DNA of 64,000 nucleotides. Origin: Bacteroidota bacterium (lineage in GTDB: Bacteria; Bacteroidota; Bacteroidia; Flavobacteriales_D; Crocinitomicaceae). Below the pieces are notes generated by a model, which made no database searches, was not told the DNA's origin, and saw nothing but the letters and a program-made list of their open reading frames with translations. The translations under genes were made by a program, and so were the position numbers. Each line of letters starts with the position of its first letter. Positions within the stretch are counted from its first letter, which is position 1. The stretch spans positions 71,603 through 135,602 of the forward strand of contig SBGX01000023.1 of the NCBI GenBank assembly GCA_006226425.1. The letters are read 5' to 3'. This document shows, one piece after another, positions 1-9,320 of the stretch.

Positions 1-900
1 AAATTAGGTGTACTGGGATTGTTTTTACTTTGCTTTGGGTTCAATAGGGCCCAGGAGTTGAATTGTCAGGTTTCCATCGTAGTGGACAACCAGATTCCAG
101 TGACTTCGGTTGAACAGGAAGTGTTTGATCTGCTGAAGCAAACGGTCTATGAGTTGATGAATAATACCAAATGGACCAAGGATAATTTTAAGTTGGAGGA
201 GCGAATCAATTGCAATATTCAGATTCAAATCAATTCCATTCCTCAAACGGGAACTTATTCGGGGATGATTCAGGTGCAATCGACCAGACCAGTTTATAAT
301 AGTTCCTACAATACGACATTGATTAATTTTCAGGATGAAAACGTGACCTTCAATTTTTCGAGGAATGCGATCCTGATTTATGCACCCAATCAGTACCGGG
401 ACGAGTTGACATCCATTCTGGCATTTTATGCTTACATGATCCTTGGAATGGATTACGATTCCTTTTCCCTAAAGGGAGGGACGGCTTATTTTAAGGAGGC
501 GCAGCAAGTAGTAAGTATTGCTCAGTCTGCCGGAGGCCCTGGGTGGTTGGCAAGTGATCGCAAAAAAAGCAACCGCTTTTACATGGTAGACAACGTTCTG
601 CAACCGCTTTACGAATCACTCCGAAATTGTAATTATGAGTACCATCGCAAAGGCCTGGATCAGCTATTTGATAATCCGGTGGAGGCCCGAAAGGCCATGA
701 ATCAATCTTTGTCAAAATTGACGCGGATAGTCGGTGCCCGTCCGAATTCAATTAATGTATTGAATTTTGTGCAGGCCAAATCCATTGAAATTAAGAATAT
801 CTTTCAGGATGCTGAGAATGATGAAAAAACACAGGTGGTCAATACCCTGAAACGAGTTGACCCGGCTAATTCATCTCGCTACCAGGAAATTCTCAACTGA
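1..900 (+). CDS. porD: PorD-like type IX secretion protein (DUF4835), 5' end missing
   Basis: The reading frame is open from base 1, so the true start lies just outside the window. The first visible residues (LGVLGLFLLCFGF, then AQELNC) are the hydrophobic core and probable cleavage region of a signal peptide. An internal TTG at 19 would cut that core and is not a convincing start. The rest, about 275 residues, is soluble, has no transmembrane segment, and matches the size and composition of the DUF4835 family, recognised as PorD of type IX secretion. Its position directly before recN is the usual neighbourhood of this family in Bacteroidota. The stop overlaps the recN start by one base, so the two are probably co-transcribed. 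PorD's exact role in secretion is poorly defined; I infer an envelope accessory role. The family call rests on recognition and context rather than a catalytic motif. Confidence 0.78.
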   Translation, partial: KLGVLGLFLLCFGFNRAQELNCQVSIVVDNQIPVTSVEQEVFDLLKQTVYELMNNTKWTKDNFKLEERINCNIQIQINSIPQTGTYSGMIQVQSTRPVYNSSYNTTLINFQDENVTFNFSRNAILIYAPNQYRDELTSILAFYAYMILGMDYDSFSLKGGTAYFKEAQQVVSIAQSAGGPGWLASDRKKSNRFYMVDNVLQPLYESLRNCNYEYHRKGLDQLFDNPVEARKAMNQSLSKLTRIVGARPNSINVLNFVQAKSIEIKNIFQDAENDEKTQVVNTLKRVDPANSSRYQEILN

Positions 901-2558
901 TGTTGCGATCCCTCTATATAGAGAACTTTGCCCTCATTGATCGTTTAGAGATTCAACTCGATGGGGGATATACAGTGTTCACCGGAGAAACGGGATCAGG
1001 AAAATCCATTTTGTTGGGAGCATTGAATCTGATTCTAGGAGAGCGCGCTGATTTGGGAAGCGTCCGCAACCCAGGTCGAAAGACCATCATCGAAGGAAAT
1101 TTTGAATTAGGAACAGAATATAAAAGCTTTTTTGAGGAGCACGATCTGGATTTTGAAACACAGACCTGTATCCGAAGAGAAATCAGTCATCAGGGCAAAT
1201 CGAGGGCGTTTATAAATGATACTCCGGTACAACTTCAGGTCTTGAAACTATTGACCGAACAGTTGATTCATATCCATTCGCAGCATCATACACTTCAGCT
1301 AAAAAGCGAACAATTTCAGTTGGATGTGCTAGACGAGTTGGGGCAAACTATGCCTTTGAGATCCACATTTCAGCAACAGTTTTTGGAAGTAAATCGTTTA
1401 AAGCGCCAATTGGATGAGAAGAGGGGGCTTTTGTCTGGTATAGATCAGGAGGCAGATTACATTTCTTTTCAGCTGAAAGAACTGGAAGAGATGAGTTTGG
1501 GAGAATTAGATTATGCATCCATGGAGGAAGAGCTGAATGGATTGGAGCGCTTTGACCAGTTGAAAGAGGCTTTTCAGCTTGTCTCATTTACTTTGGGAGG
1601 AGAGAATCAGTTGCTAGATCGGCTTGGGAATTTGCAAAGTCAGCTTCATCGGACATCTTCCCTGCATCCCAAACTGCAAGAATTATCGGAACGAATAGAT
1701 AGTGTGTTGTTGGAATTGAGGGATTGTGAAGAAGATGCGGCAGGTACTTTTGAAAGTTTGGAGATGAGTCCGGAACGTAAGTTGGAGTTGGAGGAACGAC
1801 TGTCCCGATTCAATCATGTATTGAGTAAGCATCGATTGAGCACGCAGGAAGAGCTGAAGGAGTTGGAGGAAAGTTACCGAAGTAAAGAGGGCAACTCAGC
1901 AGAACTTCAGGGAGAGGTGCAACGGCTTGAGAGGCTGTATGAGGAAGGTCTGACTCAACTATCATCACTTGGAGAAGAGTTGACTCAAAAAAGAGAGGAA
2001 AGCAAGATCTCGGTGGAAAGATCGATCGAAGAAGCCTTGAAAGAATTAAAGATGGAGCACACGAATATCCTTTTTGAGATGGAGAAAAAGGAGTCGCCAG
2101 GAGTCTTTGGTTACGATAAAATCACCTGGAAATTCAGTCCAAATAAGGGCGTTCCTTTGAAAGCGATAGAAAAAACGGCCAGTGGCGGAGAGCTGTCACG
2201 CTTGATGCTTGTGGTGCAATTATTATTGTCCGAACATCGAAAATTGCCCGGTATCGTATTCGATGAGATTGATACGGGAGTTTCTGGTGAGGTCGCAGAA
2301 AAAATTGGACGTTTATTTTCCAAAATGGGGGAACGACAACAATTGATTGCCATCACTCATTTACCACAGGTAGCTGCCAAGGCCACACAACATTTTAAGG
2401 TCTTGAAACAAATGAACGGACAGGAAACAAGCACAGAGGTTGTGGCGCAAAACCAGGAAGAGCGGGTGGTGGAGTTGGCTCGTTTGATGAGTGGGGAGGA
2501 AGTCAGTGAGTCGGCTTTGAAGCATGCCAGAGAGTTAATGAGAAGTAAAAAAGACTAA
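900..2558 (+). CDS. recN: DNA repair protein RecN
   Basis: SMC-like ATPase acting in recombinational repair of double-strand breaks. The Walker A motif GETGSGKS is at residues 29-36. A long central coiled-coil region (roughly residues 150-380, rich in Glu, Leu and Lys) separates the two halves of the ATPase head. The C-terminal half carries the signature TASGGELSR and the Walker B/D-loop stretch FDEIDTGVSG, followed by ITHLPQVAAKA with the switch His. The length (552 residues) is normal for RecN. The start ATG overlaps the porD stop (TGATG), which indicates translational coupling. The stop codon lies inside a short perfect palindrome (ACTAAAATTTTAGT), which has no loop and is not a good terminator. 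Confidence 0.97.
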   Translation: MLRSLYIENFALIDRLEIQLDGGYTVFTGETGSGKSILLGALNLILGERADLGSVRNPGRKTIIEGNFELGTEYKSFFEEHDLDFETQTCIRREISHQGKSRAFINDTPVQLQVLKLLTEQLIHIHSQHHTLQLKSEQFQLDVLDELGQTMPLRSTFQQQFLEVNRLKRQLDEKRGLLSGIDQEADYISFQLKELEEMSLGELDYASMEEELNGLERFDQLKEAFQLVSFTLGGENQLLDRLGNLQSQLHRTSSLHPKLQELSERIDSVLLELRDCEEDAAGTFESLEMSPERKLELEERLSRFNHVLSKHRLSTQEELKELEESYRSKEGNSAELQGEVQRLERLYEEGLTQLSSLGEELTQKREESKISVERSIEEALKELKMEHTNILFEMEKKESPGVFGYDKITWKFSPNKGVPLKAIEKTASGGELSRLMLVVQLLLSEHRKLPGIVFDEIDTGVSGEVAEKIGRLFSKMGERQQLIAITHLPQVAAKATQHFKVLKQMNGQETSTEVVAQNQEERVVELARLMSGEEVSESALKHARELMRSKKD

Positions 2559-2605
2559 AATTTTAGTTATATTTATCTCATTAATAACTAAATGATGATT
2601 ATTAC

Positions 2606-5017
2606 ATGAATTTATTTAAGAATTCTACTCGAGGTTTGGCTTTAGTCTCGTTTTTTTGTCTTGGGTTTGCGGCAGAAACCTATGCCCAAAGACCCTACAC
2701 GGTAAAGAGAAAAATTACTCACAATATTACCTGGGGCTTTAACGAGCTTCGCTTGAATCGCTTTATGGATATATCAAATCCAATGGGATTCACAAATAGG
2801 TATACAGATGGAACAAGGACAAGATTAGCCTCACAGGGTCTTCAGAATGTTTTAAATGTTATTTGGGATCAGGGGATTCGCGATTTAAGAATGTTAAAAA
2901 TAAACTCTTTTGATGCGGGATGGGGTTATGCCTGGGAGGATTTTATGAATAGGGATCTAGATAAATCACCGGCCACTGACCCGAATCCTTTTTCTTTGAA
3001 TTGTCAGAAAACACAGAAGTACGAATTAGGGAACCCAAACCCGATAGGCTTTGACCTGAGTTGTAGTATAAATCCAATATCGGGATTCGTTACTCCAAAA
3101 TTTTACAGCGAACAAATTCCTACATTCATTGCAAATACCCTGATGCATGGGAAGCTAGCTGATTTTAATGTACTGCTTTGTCTTTCGGAACTCCCGTATG
3201 ATTTACGACACTACGCTTTTAGAAAATGGGAATTGAACCATTTTAAACAAGATAACCTTTCTCCTATTTATGAGGAGTTGTTGGACCCAATTTCCGATCA
3301 GGTCAATTTGGATATTAAAATGATCAACCTAAATGGTAATAAGCTGGGGCCGGGAGGTATTAATGATTTTAGCAATCCATATATTACTTATGATCAGATC
3401 AATAGTGCCGGAGGGACAGAGTTAGTTGACTTTTATGAACATACCAAGAAGGACAACCACTCACTGCTCACGAAGTTCAATCACTTGTATCCGGAATACT
3501 TGAATGACCCGGTATTGGGGTCTGATTATCAGTATAGTAATGATATGTATTATCAATACGTTAGAGATATCTGCGAAGAATTGAAGAACTCAGGCCGTCT
3601 AAGTACCGTTAGTTTCGAAATTGGGAATGAGTTTGACGTTCCGTATGAATTTATTGGAACGCCAATGGAGTTTGTTACCCTGGCAAATGGAACGAATGAT
3701 ATTTTGTCTGAATATGGGGCGGATCAGATCGCTGGAGGTCACCTGGGAGTACATATTGGTGGTTGGACTCAACGAATTATGACTAACTTAATGACTCCGA
3801 CAGCTAGATTGAGATACCATAATTATACCGTAAGAAGATATTATACCCTTTATAATCAGTTACCTGATTTGCCCATATCGTTTCACGCATACCAAAGTCC
3901 GAATGTGGATAAAGTGGGCGATGATTACGCAATTGGAAGTGATGGATACGCTTTTGAGTTATATAATCCATGGCTTCATGGTGTGGCACCAAATATCTTG
4001 TATAAGCGTCCAGATTATTTTAGGATTTTGGTGGGCATTCCAAGTTCACAAGGTGGAGCTCCTGACCTTGAGGGAATTCCGTACCTGATTAGTTATTCAG
4101 ATATTCATACTGGTTACAAAATGAATGAAAGCGCCATCACCGAATGGAATGTCTTTAGTAATGTAGAGAATAAAGATGATTATGACTATCAAAATAGTCC
4201 TTATTTTGTCTACGAAATGGCCAAATTTCTCATGTATGCTAGTGAAAACAGAGTTCCAAAGGTATATGTTCATCAGTTGATAGATGGTGCAAGACTTGAT
4301 AATTGTATTGAACGCGACAAAGATGATAATTGTATTGCCATAGATGAAAGTATTGAACAAGGTCAGGGAGGTTTTTTCTACTCCTACGGAGGCGGAATGT
4401 TTCACTACGACGGTACGCCTAAGGAATCTTGGAAACACTTCAAAATGGTTCATGATATTATTAAAGATGGTTACGTAATTACAAAGATGGAGGGGCCTCA
4501 AGGAGAGACCTTTGTAGATATAATGTCTCAGGATCAAGCAGATAATGTCGGATATACGTATTTTTTAAGAGTTGTTTTGCAAGGAGATCACACTCTATCG
4601 GGATCTGAAAGAATTCTTGGAGAGGGATTTAAAAGATCACAGGATATAAGTAATAAAACAAAAATTCAGGAGCGAGGTTGGTCTGAGATGTTTACATTTT
4701 CTGGAGGTTTATTGAATGGAGGTTCAGATAATCAGTCCGGTAATACCGCTCCAGAAGTGGTTATTTCACCGAACCCGGCAGGTTGCGGTCCACTACAGAT
4801 TGCCCTGAAGAAGTTTACGGGACCTGAACCGATTGAAAATTTAAGGGTTCAGATCTTGTTGGCTATTACTGGAGAGATAGTCATGAATCGGATTGTTGAA
4901 AAGGGGAAAAGAGAAGTTTCTGTGGATGCTTGTGAGTTTAATCCGGGAGACCATATCGTCATTTTTAAAGATGGTGATCGTATTCTGGCTAGTGAGAAAA
5001 TGATCATCAATAGATAG
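2606..5017 (+). CDS. Secreted clan GH-A-like glycosidase with T9SS C-terminal sorting domain
   Basis: This is an 803-residue exported protein. Residues 1-27 form a signal peptide ending near ETYAQ. The central part resembles a clan GH-A (beta/alpha)8 glycosidase. It has FEIGNEFDV with E342 after Asn, as expected for the acid/base, and AITEWNVFS with E513 as the likely nucleophile, giving the usual strand-4/strand-7 spacing. The ITEWN pattern is most reminiscent of GH39 and related agarase-type families, but I cannot place the family. The last 75-80 residues (PEVVISPNPAG onwards, ending KMIINR) are a type A T9SS sorting domain, so the protein should be secreted or surface-attached through the Por system. 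No SusC/SusD pair or other polysaccharide-utilisation genes adjoin it. The substrate is unknown. The upstream gap is AT-rich with only a weak TATATTTA element. Confidence 0.72.
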   Translation: MNLFKNSTRGLALVSFFCLGFAAETYAQRPYTVKRKITHNITWGFNELRLNRFMDISNPMGFTNRYTDGTRTRLASQGLQNVLNVIWDQGIRDLRMLKINSFDAGWGYAWEDFMNRDLDKSPATDPNPFSLNCQKTQKYELGNPNPIGFDLSCSINPISGFVTPKFYSEQIPTFIANTLMHGKLADFNVLLCLSELPYDLRHYAFRKWELNHFKQDNLSPIYEELLDPISDQVNLDIKMINLNGNKLGPGGINDFSNPYITYDQINSAGGTELVDFYEHTKKDNHSLLTKFNHLYPEYLNDPVLGSDYQYSNDMYYQYVRDICEELKNSGRLSTVSFEIGNEFDVPYEFIGTPMEFVTLANGTNDILSEYGADQIAGGHLGVHIGGWTQRIMTNLMTPTARLRYHNYTVRRYYTLYNQLPDLPISFHAYQSPNVDKVGDDYAIGSDGYAFELYNPWLHGVAPNILYKRPDYFRILVGIPSSQGGAPDLEGIPYLISYSDIHTGYKMNESAITEWNVFSNVENKDDYDYQNSPYFVYEMAKFLMYASENRVPKVYVHQLIDGARLDNCIERDKDDNCIAIDESIEQGQGGFFYSYGGGMFHYDGTPKESWKHFKMVHDIIKDGYVITKMEGPQGETFVDIMSQDQADNVGYTYFLRVVLQGDHTLSGSERILGEGFKRSQDISNKTKIQERGWSEMFTFSGGLLNGGSDNQSGNTAPEVVISPNPAGCGPLQIALKKFTGPEPIENLRVQILLAITGEIVMNRIVEKGKREVSVDACEFNPGDHIVIFKDGDRILASEKMIINR

Positions 5018-5039
5018 AATTGACTAAAATCATTTTTTT
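4997..5039 (+). terminator. Possible weak terminator after the glycosidase gene
   Basis: Eight-base arms AAAATGAT (4997-5004) and ATCATTTT (5029-5036) can pair around a 24-base loop, and the 3' arm runs into a T tract. The left arm lies in the last codons of the gene. The stem is A/T-rich, so this is only a plausible terminator. Confidence 0.35.
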
Positions 5040-5055
5040 CTTACAAGAACGAACT

Positions 5056-5063
5056 TATATTTG
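5056..5063 (+). promoter_or_regulatory. Bacteroidota -7 promoter element for the stress-protein gene
   Basis: TATATTTG matches the TAnnTTTG consensus and sits 14 bases before the ATG at 5078. No TTG is found at the usual distance upstream. Confidence 0.5.
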
Positions 5064-5077
5064 TTCAAAAAGCGAAT

Positions 5078-5911
5078 ATGAAGCAGATAGTAGTTCCCGT
5101 TGATTTTTCTTCTTGTGCAGAGAATGCCTTGAAATTTGCTCTGGAGATCGCCCGGGAAACCGGAGCGGAATTGACAATGGTTCACGCGCAGTTCCTGGAG
5201 GTGAATGCTTCCTATGCCAATTTGGGAGCAAATCCGGATGCCAGGGAAATCAGAGGAATTATTATTGAACGCTTTGATCGATTGCGAAAGGAGCTTTTGG
5301 AGAAGAACGTTGATTTTGAAGGAAGACTTAATTATGAAGTTCGTCTGGGGCCAATTACACAGGAAATTTTGGATACAGCCGATGAATTAAAAGCTGATTT
5401 GGTTGTGATGGGAACGCATGGATCAACAGGCTTCCTGGATAAAATCCTGTTTGGGAGCAATACTTCAGAAGTCATTGAGCAGAGCAAAGTACCGATTATG
5501 GTCATTCCCGAGAAGGCCAATTATGAAGGCTTCAAACAAATCGTTTTTGCCGCAGACTATCACGATCTTCAGCATGAAAATTCGTTGAAAATACTATTGG
5601 AAATGGCCCGAATTTGGGATTCGGAAGTGAATTTTGTTTCTGTGAAAGACGGAAGTGATTATGGCGGAGATCGAGCGACGGAAGAGGTGAATTTTGACCA
5701 GCTTTTGGCGGATATACCACATCATTTCAAAGTCATCAAAGACAAGCAAGTGATCCACGTACTGGAGAATTATGCCCGAAAAAAACATGCTCAGTTGCTG
5801 GTAACCATGCCGCAAAAACATTCCTTTTTGGCAGGACTTTTTCATACAAGTGTCAGCAAGGAGTTGGCCTTGAGAGCACGCATGCCACTTCTTTGTCTGC
5901 CTGATAAATAG
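5078..5911 (+). CDS. Universal stress protein, two tandem UspA domains
   Basis: A 277-residue cytosolic protein made of two UspA-like alpha/beta domains (about residues 1-148 and 150-277). The first opens with KQIVVPVDFS and carries the nucleotide-binding pattern GTHGSTGFLDKILFGSN (G-x2-G-x9-G-S/N type), so it probably binds ATP. The second keeps the fold signature (IVFAADY, and PLLCLP at the end) but has TMPQKHSFLAGLFHTS where the glycine-rich loop should be, so it has probably lost nucleotide binding. Tandem Usp proteins with one degenerate half are common in Bacteroidota. The gene stands alone between the glycosidase and a convergent reductase gene, with its own -7 element. Its trigger and target are unknown. 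Confidence 0.92.
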   Translation: MKQIVVPVDFSSCAENALKFALEIARETGAELTMVHAQFLEVNASYANLGANPDAREIRGIIIERFDRLRKELLEKNVDFEGRLNYEVRLGPITQEILDTADELKADLVVMGTHGSTGFLDKILFGSNTSEVIEQSKVPIMVIPEKANYEGFKQIVFAADYHDLQHENSLKILLEMARIWDSEVNFVSVKDGSDYGGDRATEEVNFDQLLADIPHHFKVIKDKQVIHVLENYARKKHAQLLVTMPQKHSFLAGLFHTSVSKELALRARMPLLCLPDK

Positions 5912-5942
5912 CCCTTGTTAGTGGTTCAAAATGAGTAGTTGT

Positions 5943-6476
5943 TTATTTTCGTTCGTACCTCAATTGAGTCAGTCCACTTTCGAATTGCTTCGATGAGATT
6001 AAGGTGAGCGGAATTTGCCCGGAATTTCCCGGAAATAATCGTTTTCCTTCGCCCAATAGAATTGGAATTACAGAAATAATGTATTCATCGATGAGGTCTT
6101 TTTCCAATAGTGCCCGAACAAGTTGGCCTCCACCGTCGCAATAGATGTGACCCTTATTTTCTTTTTTGAGTCGATCAATGAGTTCTTCCAGCTTTCCATT
6201 ATAAAAACGAATTCCATTTTCATCTACCCTGTTTTCTCGAGTAATAACATAGCAATCGAATTGTTGAGCCTGGGGAAAATCACCTCCTGTCAGTTTTAAA
6301 ACGACTTCATAGGTCTTTCGGCCGATCAGGTAGCTGCCAACCTTGCTGGTGAATTCGGTATAACCATAATCTTCCCCTTCTTGCTCAACCATGGAAAGCC
6401 ATGAAAGATCATCGTCTTTCGTGGCCAGGTATCCGTCAAGGCTCATAGAGATGTAAAGGATGAGTTTGTTTTTCAT
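5943..6476 (-). CDS. Dihydrofolate reductase-like / RibD C-terminal family reductase
   Basis: A 177-residue protein of the YyaP/YwjB-type RibD C-terminal fold, a presumed NADPH-dependent reductase with no established substrate. It has the N-terminal strand and helix ILYISMSLDGYLA, the block LIGRKTYEV, the nucleotide-binding piece IYCDGGGQLVRALL, and the late motif ISVIPILLGEGKRLF, all in family order. I start it at ATG 6476 (MKNKLILYIS). The frame stays open further upstream to 6740, but that extension crosses a terminator hairpin and overlaps the end of pnp in another frame, so it is not coding. It lies downstream of pnp on the same strand but beyond that terminator, so it is probably expressed separately. 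Confidence 0.88.
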   Translation of the reverse strand: MKNKLILYISMSLDGYLATKDDDLSWLSMVEQEGEDYGYTEFTSKVGSYLIGRKTYEVVLKLTGGDFPQAQQFDCYVITRENRVDENGIRFYNGKLEELIDRLKKENKGHIYCDGGGQLVRALLEKDLIDEYIISVIPILLGEGKRLFPGNSGQIPLTLISSKQFESGLTQLRYERK

Positions 6477-6524
6477 GATAGTGATAAAGATAGGGGATTT
6501 ATGAACTACTAGTTTAGACAGAAA

Positions 6525-6557
6525 CAAAAAACCGCCAGTCAGACGACTGGCGGTTTT
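6525..6557 (-). terminator. Rho-independent terminator downstream of pnp
   Basis: Perfect 13-base arms AAAACCGCCAGTC (6528-6540) and GACTGGCGGTTTT (6545-6557) enclose a 4-base loop. Read on the minus strand, the hairpin is followed by a run of T. It lies 14 bases after the pnp stop. Confidence 0.9.
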
Positions 6558-6570
6558 GAAGTATAAACGA

Positions 6571-8724
6571 TTAAGCTTCCGTTTGTGGAGCGCTTTTTTC
6601 TTTTCGTTCCGGTCTTGGCAACAACACCTTACGGGATAGTTTCCATTTTCTTGTTTTTGGATCTTTCCCCATGACCTTAAAGCGGACCATGTCTCCTTCT
6701 TTACAGACATCCTCCATTTTATTGATCTTTTCCCAGGCAAATTCCGAAATATGGATCAAGCCATCTGTTCCAGGAACAATTTCCACGAAGCATCCGTAGG
6801 CCTGAATTGATTTTATAGGCCCTTCGTATTCAGCTCCTTCTTCCACTTGTGGAGGGAAGGCGATCAATTTGATTCGCGTGATGGCATTGTTCATGTCATC
6901 TGCATTGTTCGACATTACCTGAACATTTCCTTCTCCATTTTCCAACTCTTCAATGGTGATGGTCGTGTTGGTTTCTTTCTGCAGGGCCTGAATGATCTTT
7001 CCTCCAGGTCCGATCACTGCACCGATCATCTCATTCGGAACCGTGAAGGCTTCGATACGTGGTGTATGTGGTTTCAATTCACTGTTTGGTGCGGAGATCG
7101 TTTCCTCGATTTTATCAAGGATATGCATACGACCTGATTTTGCTTGCTCCAGGGCCTGGATCAATACTTCGTATGGAAGTCCGTCCACCTTGATGTCCAT
7201 TTGACAGGCAGTGATTCCCTGACGAGTACCAGTTACTTTAAAGTCCATGTCTCCCAAATGATCCTCGTCCCCAAGAATATCCGACAAAACGGCAAATTTA
7301 CCTTCATCGGCAACCAATCCCATTGCAATTCCGGATACCGGAGCTTTGATTTGGATACCACCATCCATCAATGCCAGTGTACCTGCACAAACCGTAGCCA
7401 TGGAAGATGAACCATTGGATTCCAAAATTTCAGATACCAAACGGATCGTGTAGGCATTGTCTGCTGGAAGTACTGGCTTCAACGCGCGAAGCGCCAGGTT
7501 TCCGTGACCAATCTCACGTCGGGAAGTTCCGCGAATTGGGCGGGCCTCACCAGTGGAGAATGGAGGGAAGTTGTAGTGAAGCATGAAAGGCTCTGTTCCT
7601 TTGAACGTTGCTCCATCAATCATCTGCTCATCCATTTTACCTCCCAGGGTCAGGGTCGTCAATGATTGTGTCTCACCCCTTGTAAACACAGCAGAACCAT
7701 GTACCATAGGTAAGTAATCAACTTCTGCCCAGATGGGACGAATTTCTTCAAACTGACGTCCATCCAGACGAATTCCCTCGTGCAACATCACGTGGCGAAC
7801 AGCCTTTTTCTTGGCTTCAGAAAAGTAAACGGAAATAAATGAACCGACTTCTTCTAATTCTTCTTCGCTATATTGAGCTTTGAAATTTTCTTTGATTTCT
7901 TCGAAAAGTTCACTTCGTTTTGTCTTGGAAGCAAGTCCCTGACGAGCTACTTCTTTACATTTTTCAAGACATTCGTCCATGACCTTTGTGCGAATAGCGT
8001 CGTCGTGAACCTCGTGGCTGTAAGTTCTTTTCGGGTTGGCTGTTGGGATTTCAGCTGCCAGATCCAACTGGAATTGACACTGATCCTTAATGGCGCCGTG
8101 TGCAATCTTAATGGCTTCAACCATATCCAATTCAGAAACTTCCTGCATTTCTCCCTCGACCATGACAATGTTCTCAGCAGTACCGGCAATTACCATATCC
8201 ACATCTGATTCTTTCAATTGATCAACGGTTGGGTTGATGATGAATTCGCCATTGATCCGTCCGATTCTTACTTCCGACATTGGCCCGTTGAAAGGGATGT
8301 CAGAGACAGCGATAGCACAGGAAGCAGCAAATCCGCAAAGTGCATCTGGATGGTTTTCACCATCATACGAAAGCAATTGCATCATCAACTGAACTTCAGC
8401 GTGATAATCGTCTGGGAACAGTGGACGCAATGCGCGGTCAACCAAACGCATGGTCAGAATTTCTCCTTCAGAAGGTCTTGCCTCACGACGGAAAAATCCT
8501 CCCGGAATACGACCAGCGGCCGCAAATTTTTCTTTGTAATCGACAGTTAACGGAAGAAAGTCAACTCCCGGTTTTGCTTCTTGTGCTGCCACCACAGTAG
8601 CCAACACGACAGTTTTGCCCATTTGTAACACCACGGCTCCGTCAGCCTGCTTGGCCAACTTACCAGTCTCAACGGTGATTTCTTTACCGCCAATGGTGAT
8701 GGACTTTTTGATTCCTATATTCAT
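6571..8724 (-). CDS. pnp: Polyribonucleotide nucleotidyltransferase (PNPase)
   Basis: Phosphorolytic 3'-5' exoribonuclease of mRNA decay, 717 residues, the usual length. Order of domains: first RNase PH domain (begins near [15 protein letters not shown]; includes [15 protein letters not shown]), all-alpha linker, second RNase PH domain ([22 protein letters not shown], the [10 protein letters not shown] block, and the metal-binding [16 protein letters not shown]), a KH domain with GPGG at 572-575, and an S1 domain from about residue 630 ([19 protein letters not shown]). All catalytic blocks are intact. It follows rpsO on the same strand after 83 bases that contain a strong hairpin, the same order as in many bacteria. 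A good terminator follows the stop. Confidence 0.98.
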   Translation of the reverse strand: MNIGIKKSITIGGKEITVETGKLAKQADGAVVLQMGKTVVLATVVAAQEAKPGVDFLPLTVDYKEKFAAAGRIPGGFFRREARPSEGEILTMRLVDRALRPLFPDDYHAEVQLMMQLLSYDGENHPDALCGFAASCAIAVSDIPFNGPMSEVRIGRINGEFIINPTVDQLKESDVDMVIAGTAENIVMVEGEMQEVSELDMVEAIKIAHGAIKDQCQFQLDLAAEIPTANPKRTYSHEVHDDAIRTKVMDECLEKCKEVARQGLASKTKRSELFEEIKENFKAQYSEEELEEVGSFISVYFSEAKKKAVRHVMLHEGIRLDGRQFEEIRPIWAEVDYLPMVHGSAVFTRGETQSLTTLTLGGKMDEQMIDGATFKGTEPFMLHYNFPPFSTGEARPIRGTSRREIGHGNLALRALKPVLPADNAYTIRLVSEILESNGSSSMATVCAGTLALMDGGIQIKAPVSGIAMGLVADEGKFAVLSDILGDEDHLGDMDFKVTGTRQGITACQMDIKVDGLPYEVLIQALEQAKSGRMHILDKIEETISAPNSELKPHTPRIEAFTVPNEMIGAVIGPGGKIIQALQKETNTTITIEELENGEGNVQVMSNNADDMNNAITRIKLIAFPPQVEEGAEYEGPIKSIQAYGCFVEIVPGTDGLIHISEFAWEKINKMEDVCKEGDMVRFKVMGKDPKTRKWKLSRKVLLPRPERKEKSAPQTEA

Positions 8725-8755
8725 ATTTGTATTTGTTACATTGTTATAATAGAAA

Positions 8756-8782
8756 GGGCAATCGAAATGATTTCAATTGCCC
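8756..8782 (-). promoter_or_regulatory. rpsO-pnp intercistronic hairpin
   Basis: On the minus strand, GGGCAATTGAAAT pairs with the matching arm ending GATTGCCC. The stem is about 12 bp (one G-T pair) with a loop of about 3 bases, followed by TTTCTATT. It sits 31 bases upstream of the pnp start and 25 bases after the rpsO stop. It could be a leaky terminator, a processing site, or an RNase III-type control element. The sequence does not decide which. Confidence 0.7.
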
Positions 8783-8807
8783 CCTCCCATAAAATTTTAA
8801 GTCGCGA

Positions 8808-9077
8808 TTAACGTCTCAGACCAAGTTCTTTAACAATCGCACGGTATCTTTCAATGTCTTTTTTCTTCAGATAATCCAAAAGACTTCTTCGTTTACCTAC
8901 TAATAATTGCAACGCTCTTTGCGTTCCGTAATCGTGACGGTTCTTCTTCAAGTGCTCCGTCAAATGAGAAATGCGGTAAGAGAACAATGCAATCTGACCC
9001 TCTGTAGAACCAGTGTTTGCTTCAGAACCTCCGTGTTTCGCAAAAATCTCTTTTTTCTTTTCTGCTGATAAATACAT
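8808..9077 (-). CDS. rpsO: 30S ribosomal protein S15
   Basis: An 89-residue protein, full length for S15, which binds 16S rRNA in the platform of the small subunit. Family landmarks are present in order: [19 protein letters not shown], the helix block [38 protein letters not shown], and [12 protein letters not shown] at the C terminus. It is the first gene of an rpsO-pnp transcript. A strong promoter lies upstream and gives an approximately 44-base leader, a possible place for the autogenous control by S15 known in other bacteria, though I do not see a clear S15-type pseudoknot. Confidence 0.98.
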   Translation of the reverse strand: MYLSAEKKKEIFAKHGGSEANTGSTEGQIALFSYRISHLTEHLKKNRHDYGTQRALQLLVGKRRSLLDYLKKKDIERYRAIVKELGLRR

Positions 9078-9127
9078 GCCAAAATTTAATTAGTTAAATG
9101 TTTTTTATGTAGTCCCGTTGGACGCTG

Positions 9128-9157
9128 CAAAGATAGTCATAAATACGGAAGCGGCAA
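9128..9157 (-). promoter_or_regulatory. Promoter of rpsO-pnp
   Basis: Minus strand TATCTTTG (plus-strand 9128-9135) with TTG (9155-9157) 19 bases upstream, a full match to the Bacteroidota TTG-N19-TAnnTTTG pattern. The predicted transcript start is near 9121. Confidence 0.75.
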
Positions 9158-9294
9158 GATAGTTTCTAAATTAAATTAAAATTAAGAATGTCCTTTGTAA
9201 AACATTTGTGATTTGAAAGTGATTGGGGTAGCAAATGTGCATAAACCTGTTAATTAAAAAATGAAATTAAGCCCTTTAAAAGAGAACTAATAGT

Positions 9295-9302
9295 TAATTT
9301 TG
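9295..9302 (+). promoter_or_regulatory. -7 element of the Fur-family gene
   Basis: TAATTTTG fits TAnnTTTG and predicts a transcript start near 9308. This places the possible TTG start codon at 9300 upstream of the RNA and supports the ATG at 9321. The rest of the 9078-9294 gap shows no gene. Confidence 0.55.
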
Positions 9303-9320
9303 TTTTTTACCATTGAAAGG

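Noticed and set aside
2549-2575. Palindrome ACTAAAATTTTAGT at the recN stop
   Set aside because: A/T stem with no loop; not a credible terminator or clear operator.
4097-4537. 146-codon minus-strand frame in the glycosidase gene
   Set aside because: Antisense shadow of the conserved nucleophile region; low-complexity protein with no family.
6477-6740. N-terminal extension of the RibD/DHFR-like protein
   Set aside because: It crosses the pnp terminator and overlaps pnp; the family start is the Met at 6476.
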